From positions 1 through 26,931 of the forward strand of contig DDEH01000114.1 in NCBI GenBank assembly GCA_002336085.1: DNA of 26,931 bases, written 5' to 3'. The stretch's first letter is position 1. Every line of letters begins with the position of its first letter. The notes beneath the pieces are model-generated. The model made no database searches. It was not told the origin of the DNA and saw only the letters and a list, made by a program, of their open reading frames with translations. Source of the DNA: Flavobacteriales bacterium UBA1959 (GTDB taxonomy: Bacteria; Bacteroidota; Bacteroidia; Flavobacteriales_D; Sanyastnellaceae). A program made the position numbers and the translations under genes. Positions 24,847-26,931 of the stretch are shown here, one piece after another.

Positions 24847-25664
24847 TACAATTGATTTTCAGATTGAAAGTTAATCCGAATGGCTTGATCCTTGCGCAAT
24901 CCCAACATTGCGTCAGCCCCACCATGACCTCCGGGAGCGCTGTGATTATTAACAGCAATTTCTAAGAATCCATTGTGATTGAATAGTGCCAACTCTTTAC
25001 CAATGGCCACGTCATGGTAGTGAATGCTAAGCTGCCGTATGGTCATCCTGGGTGTGCGCATCTGTATTTCAAATGAACGGGCTTTCCCCACTCGAGAGAA
25101 AGCATCCTTTGTGATATTGGTAATGACATTTCCGTAGTCGTCTATGAAAACGACGTGCCCTATAATCGTATCCTCCTCAAAACTCAGACGCCGCGGTTGG
25201 GCATCTCTTAACTCGCCGACGGGACGACCAATCAAATCGGCTCGTCCACCTCGAGCAAGGTGAGCAGCTGCCAAAATAAACACTTCTCGTTCTGGGAAGG
25301 TGGGGGAATCGATGTCAAGGTTCAGTCCAGAAAAATCAAAAACGGATTCCGGCTCAGTGTCTGAAAGCAATCGAAATACCCCCGTGTCTGCGCCGATGTA
25401 ATGTTGTCCTTGAAATGTAACCAAACGATGCGGTGATTCTGGCGTGCTAGCACCTTGTACACAAATGACATGGATCGTTCCACGAGGAAATTCACCCGAA
25501 ACAGATCGCAGCATGAATGCAGCTTCTACCACATCAAATTTACGCACATGATGCGATACATCAACGATATGCGCTTCAGGAGCCACTGACAGCAAAGCGC
25601 CTTTGAGCGCTGCCGTGTAGAGGCTTCCTTCACCAAAATCAGATGTTAATGTAATGATTGACAC
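24846..25664 (-). CDS. SAM hydroxide adenosyltransferase (DUF62) homologue with altered active-site residues
   Basis: A 272-residue member of the family that splits S-adenosylmethionine into adenosine and methionine and that includes fluorinase and chlorinase. Family features are MSIITLTSDFGEGSLYTAALKG (1-22), VDVSHHVRKFDVVEAAFML (34-52), FPRGTIHVICV (59-69), GADTGVFRLL (91-100), LARGG (136-140) and the C-terminal IDDYGNVITNI (173-183). Several usual residues differ: S14 where an acidic residue is common after DFG, Q70 where the catalytic Asp stands, and T94 in place of Asn in the A/P-D-N-G motif. Activity may be altered or lost. The start is GTG at 25664; the only nearby ATG is out of frame. 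First gene of the four-gene operon ending in DUF4340, divergent from phoH. Confidence 0.85.
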   Translation of the reverse strand: MSIITLTSDFGEGSLYTAALKGALLSVAPEAHIVDVSHHVRKFDVVEAAFMLRSVSGEFPRGTIHVICVQGASTPESPHRLVTFQGQHYIGADTGVFRLLSDTEPESVFDFSGLNLDIDSPTFPEREVFILAAAHLARGGRADLIGRPVGELRDAQPRRLSFEEDTIIGHVVFIDDYGNVITNITKDAFSRVGKARSFEIQMRTPRMTIRQLSIHYHDVAIGKELALFNHNGFLEIAVNNHSAPGGHGGADAMLGLRKDQAIRINFQSENQL

Positions 25665-25691
25665 ATTGCAAAGGTGAGGAACGTATTTTTG
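25658..25691 (+). promoter_or_regulatory. Promoter of phoH-purC
   Basis: TTG (25658-25660), a 23-base spacer and TATTTTTG (25684-25691), an exact -7 match. Transcription would begin near 25696, only about 5 bases before the ATG at 25701. The -33 element lies inside the first codons of the divergent adenosyltransferase-like gene. Confidence 0.6.
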
Positions 25692-25700
25692 TCTTTCAAT

Positions 25701-26681
25701 ATGCTACAGAAAGAGATATCCATCCGCGGTGTTGATCCTTTAATGCTAATGGGTCCTGACAACGAAAATTGGCTAGTCCTACGTAAGGGATTCAGCGCTG
25801 TTCACCTCGTCACCCGGGGAGAAACAATTAGTGCCAAGGGCTCTCAAGATGACCTTGGGAGATTGGAAGCGGTCATGCGCATGGTTGTATGGCACATAGA
25901 ACGCTATCAATCATTGAGTGAAGATGACGTAGCTCGTTTGCTTAACTCTGATGAAGCCGAGCTGATGAAGCAATCGAAAAAAGATGATACTTTGGTATAT
26001 GGTCCAGGAGGCAATCGGATTGCAGCCAGAACACCAAACCAACAGATTTTAGTGGATTCTATTCGAGCCAATGACATGTGTTTTGCAGTCGGACCTGCTG
26101 GAACCGGCAAAACTTACACTGCGGTAGCCATGGCAGTAGCTGCATTGAAAGATCGGCGCGTAAAGAAAATTATTTTGACCCGTCCCGCAGTCGAAGCCGG
26201 GGAGAACTTGGGTTTTTTACCCGGTGACCTCAAAGAGAAATTAGACCCTTATTTACAGCCTCTTTACGATGCTTTAACAGATATGATTCCATTTGATAAG
26301 GTCGCTGATCATTTGGAAAAAGGTATCATCGAGATCGCTCCGCTGGCTTTTATGCGTGGGAGAACGCTGGACAAGGCGTTTGTAATCCTTGATGAAGCAC
26401 AAAACACCACTGTAGCTCAAATCAAAATGTTTTTGACTCGCATGGGGCGAGATGCCAAATTTGTCATTACCGGTGACGCAACACAAGTGGACCTCCCCCG
26501 CCATCAAGGCTCTGGATTGGCTTTCGCTCAGCGGAACTTGCAAAAGATTGAAGGAATCGGTTTTGTTCAACTTACCTCAAGCGATGTCATTCGCCACAGG
26601 TTGGTCAAAGCCGTCATTGCTGCCTTTGAAAAAGCAGAAGAGAACAAAGAATCCAAAGAAGGCAAAAAGTCAAAAGCATGA
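25701..26681 (+). CDS. phoH: PhoH-like P-loop ATPase
   Basis: A 326-residue cytosolic ATPase of the PhoH family, related to the N-terminal half of superfamily I helicases and linked to phosphate starvation and RNA metabolism. Walker A is GPAGTGKT (131-138), Walker B VILDEAQN (228-235), and further family motifs are LTRPAVEAGENLGFLPGDLKEK (159-180), TGDATQVDLPR (257-267) and SGL (271-273). The N-terminal 110 residues match the usual PhoH/YbeZ extension. The C-terminus ends in a Lys/Glu-rich tail (about 309-326). The ATG at 25701 is preferred to a GTG at 25674 because the promoter's start point lies between them. The stop overlaps purC by 4 bases (ATGA), so the two are translationally coupled. 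Confidence 0.94.
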   Translation: MLQKEISIRGVDPLMLMGPDNENWLVLRKGFSAVHLVTRGETISAKGSQDDLGRLEAVMRMVVWHIERYQSLSEDDVARLLNSDEAELMKQSKKDDTLVYGPGGNRIAARTPNQQILVDSIRANDMCFAVGPAGTGKTYTAVAMAVAALKDRRVKKIILTRPAVEAGENLGFLPGDLKEKLDPYLQPLYDALTDMIPFDKVADHLEKGIIEIAPLAFMRGRTLDKAFVILDEAQNTTVAQIKMFLTRMGRDAKFVITGDATQVDLPRHQGSGLAFAQRNLQKIEGIGFVQLTSSDVIRHRLVKAVIAAFEKAEENKESKEGKKSKA

Positions 26682-26931
26682 GTACCACTCTTCATCAAGC
26701 TCAATTCAACTTTGAGGGGCAGACCGATGCATACCACGGAAAAGTCCGTGATATGTATCGAATTGCTGACGGAAATATTGTCGCAGTCGTCTCGGATCGC
26801 ATTAGTGCGTTCGACGTGGTTCTGCCCAAAGGCATTCCATACAAAGGACAGGTTTTGAATGGTATAGCAAGCCACTTTTTAGACGCAGTGAAAGACATTG
26901 TGCCCACCTGGAAAAAAGCAACACCCCATCC
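26678..26931 (+). CDS. purC: SAICAR synthase (phosphoribosylaminoimidazole-succinocarboxamide synthase), 5' part
   Basis: The first 84 codons of purC, cut by the window end. PurC joins aspartate to CAIR in an ATP-dependent step of de novo purine synthesis. The readable part includes AYHGKVRDMYRI (18-29, the ATP-binding G-K-V-R-D-x-Y), VAVVSDRISAFDVVLPKGIPYKGQVLNG (about 35-62) and the following helix, all at the expected positions for the family N-terminus. The ATG at 26678 overlaps the phoH stop as ATGA. Nothing can be said about the rest of the gene. Confidence 0.95.
   Translation, partial: MSTTLHQAQFNFEGQTDAYHGKVRDMYRIADGNIVAVVSDRISAFDVVLPKGIPYKGQVLNGIASHFLDAVKDIVPTWKKATPH

Overview
The window reads as chromosomal DNA of a Bacteroidota bacterium, most likely a free-living (perhaps marine) member of Flavobacteriales or a close relative. 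The evidence is: two secreted proteins with type IX secretion (T9SS) C-terminal sorting domains; a gliding-type ABC transporter protein (GldF fused to GldG); DUF2797, START-like and TlpA/DUF4369-type proteins common in the phylum; a phoH-purC junction; and Bacteroidota-type promoters (TTG, about 20-23 bases, TAnnTTTG) in several intergenic gaps. Gene density is high. I see no insertion sequence, prophage, CRISPR array, rRNA or plasmid function.

Layout. 1-969 (-) is a T9SS cargo protein. A 301-base gap separates it from a same-strand run at 1271-9157 (+): paaZ, an S41-family protease-like protein, a GH92 alpha-mannosidase lipoprotein and a class III aminotransferase. The opposite run 9139-11914 (-) holds an M14 carboxypeptidase followed 4 bases later by an HSL-family hydrolase. 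Then come yqgE (+), a DUF2797 protein (-), a second T9SS cargo (+) with a good terminator, a thioredoxin-like periplasmic or membrane-anchored protein (+) and a small RRM RNA-binding protein (+) with its own promoter and terminator. A tRNA-Met(CAU) with promoter and terminator lies on (-), followed by a START-like domain protein (+).

From 17212 to 19806 (-) is a tight operon paaJ-paaY-trmN6. A GT4 glycosyltransferase diverges from it. From 21034 to 25664 (-) is another tight operon: SAM hydroxide adenosyltransferase-like protein, ABM-domain protein, gldF-gldG fusion, DUF4340 protein. phoH and the start of purC (cut by the window end) diverge from it on (+).

Functional links. PaaZ, PaaJ and PaaY act in one stretch of aerobic phenylacetate degradation (ring opening, thiolysis, dead-end CoA-thioester clearance), although paaZ lies about 15 kb from the other two. 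The GldFG fusion and the DUF4340 protein probably form the membrane part of one ABC system whose ATPase is outside the window. No wholly new defence or mobile system is visible. The most notable points are the GldF-GldG fusion, an adenosyltransferase homologue with apparent changes at catalytic positions, a DUF2797 protein that has lost five of six metal-site cysteines, and a palindrome placed at the paaJ promoter.
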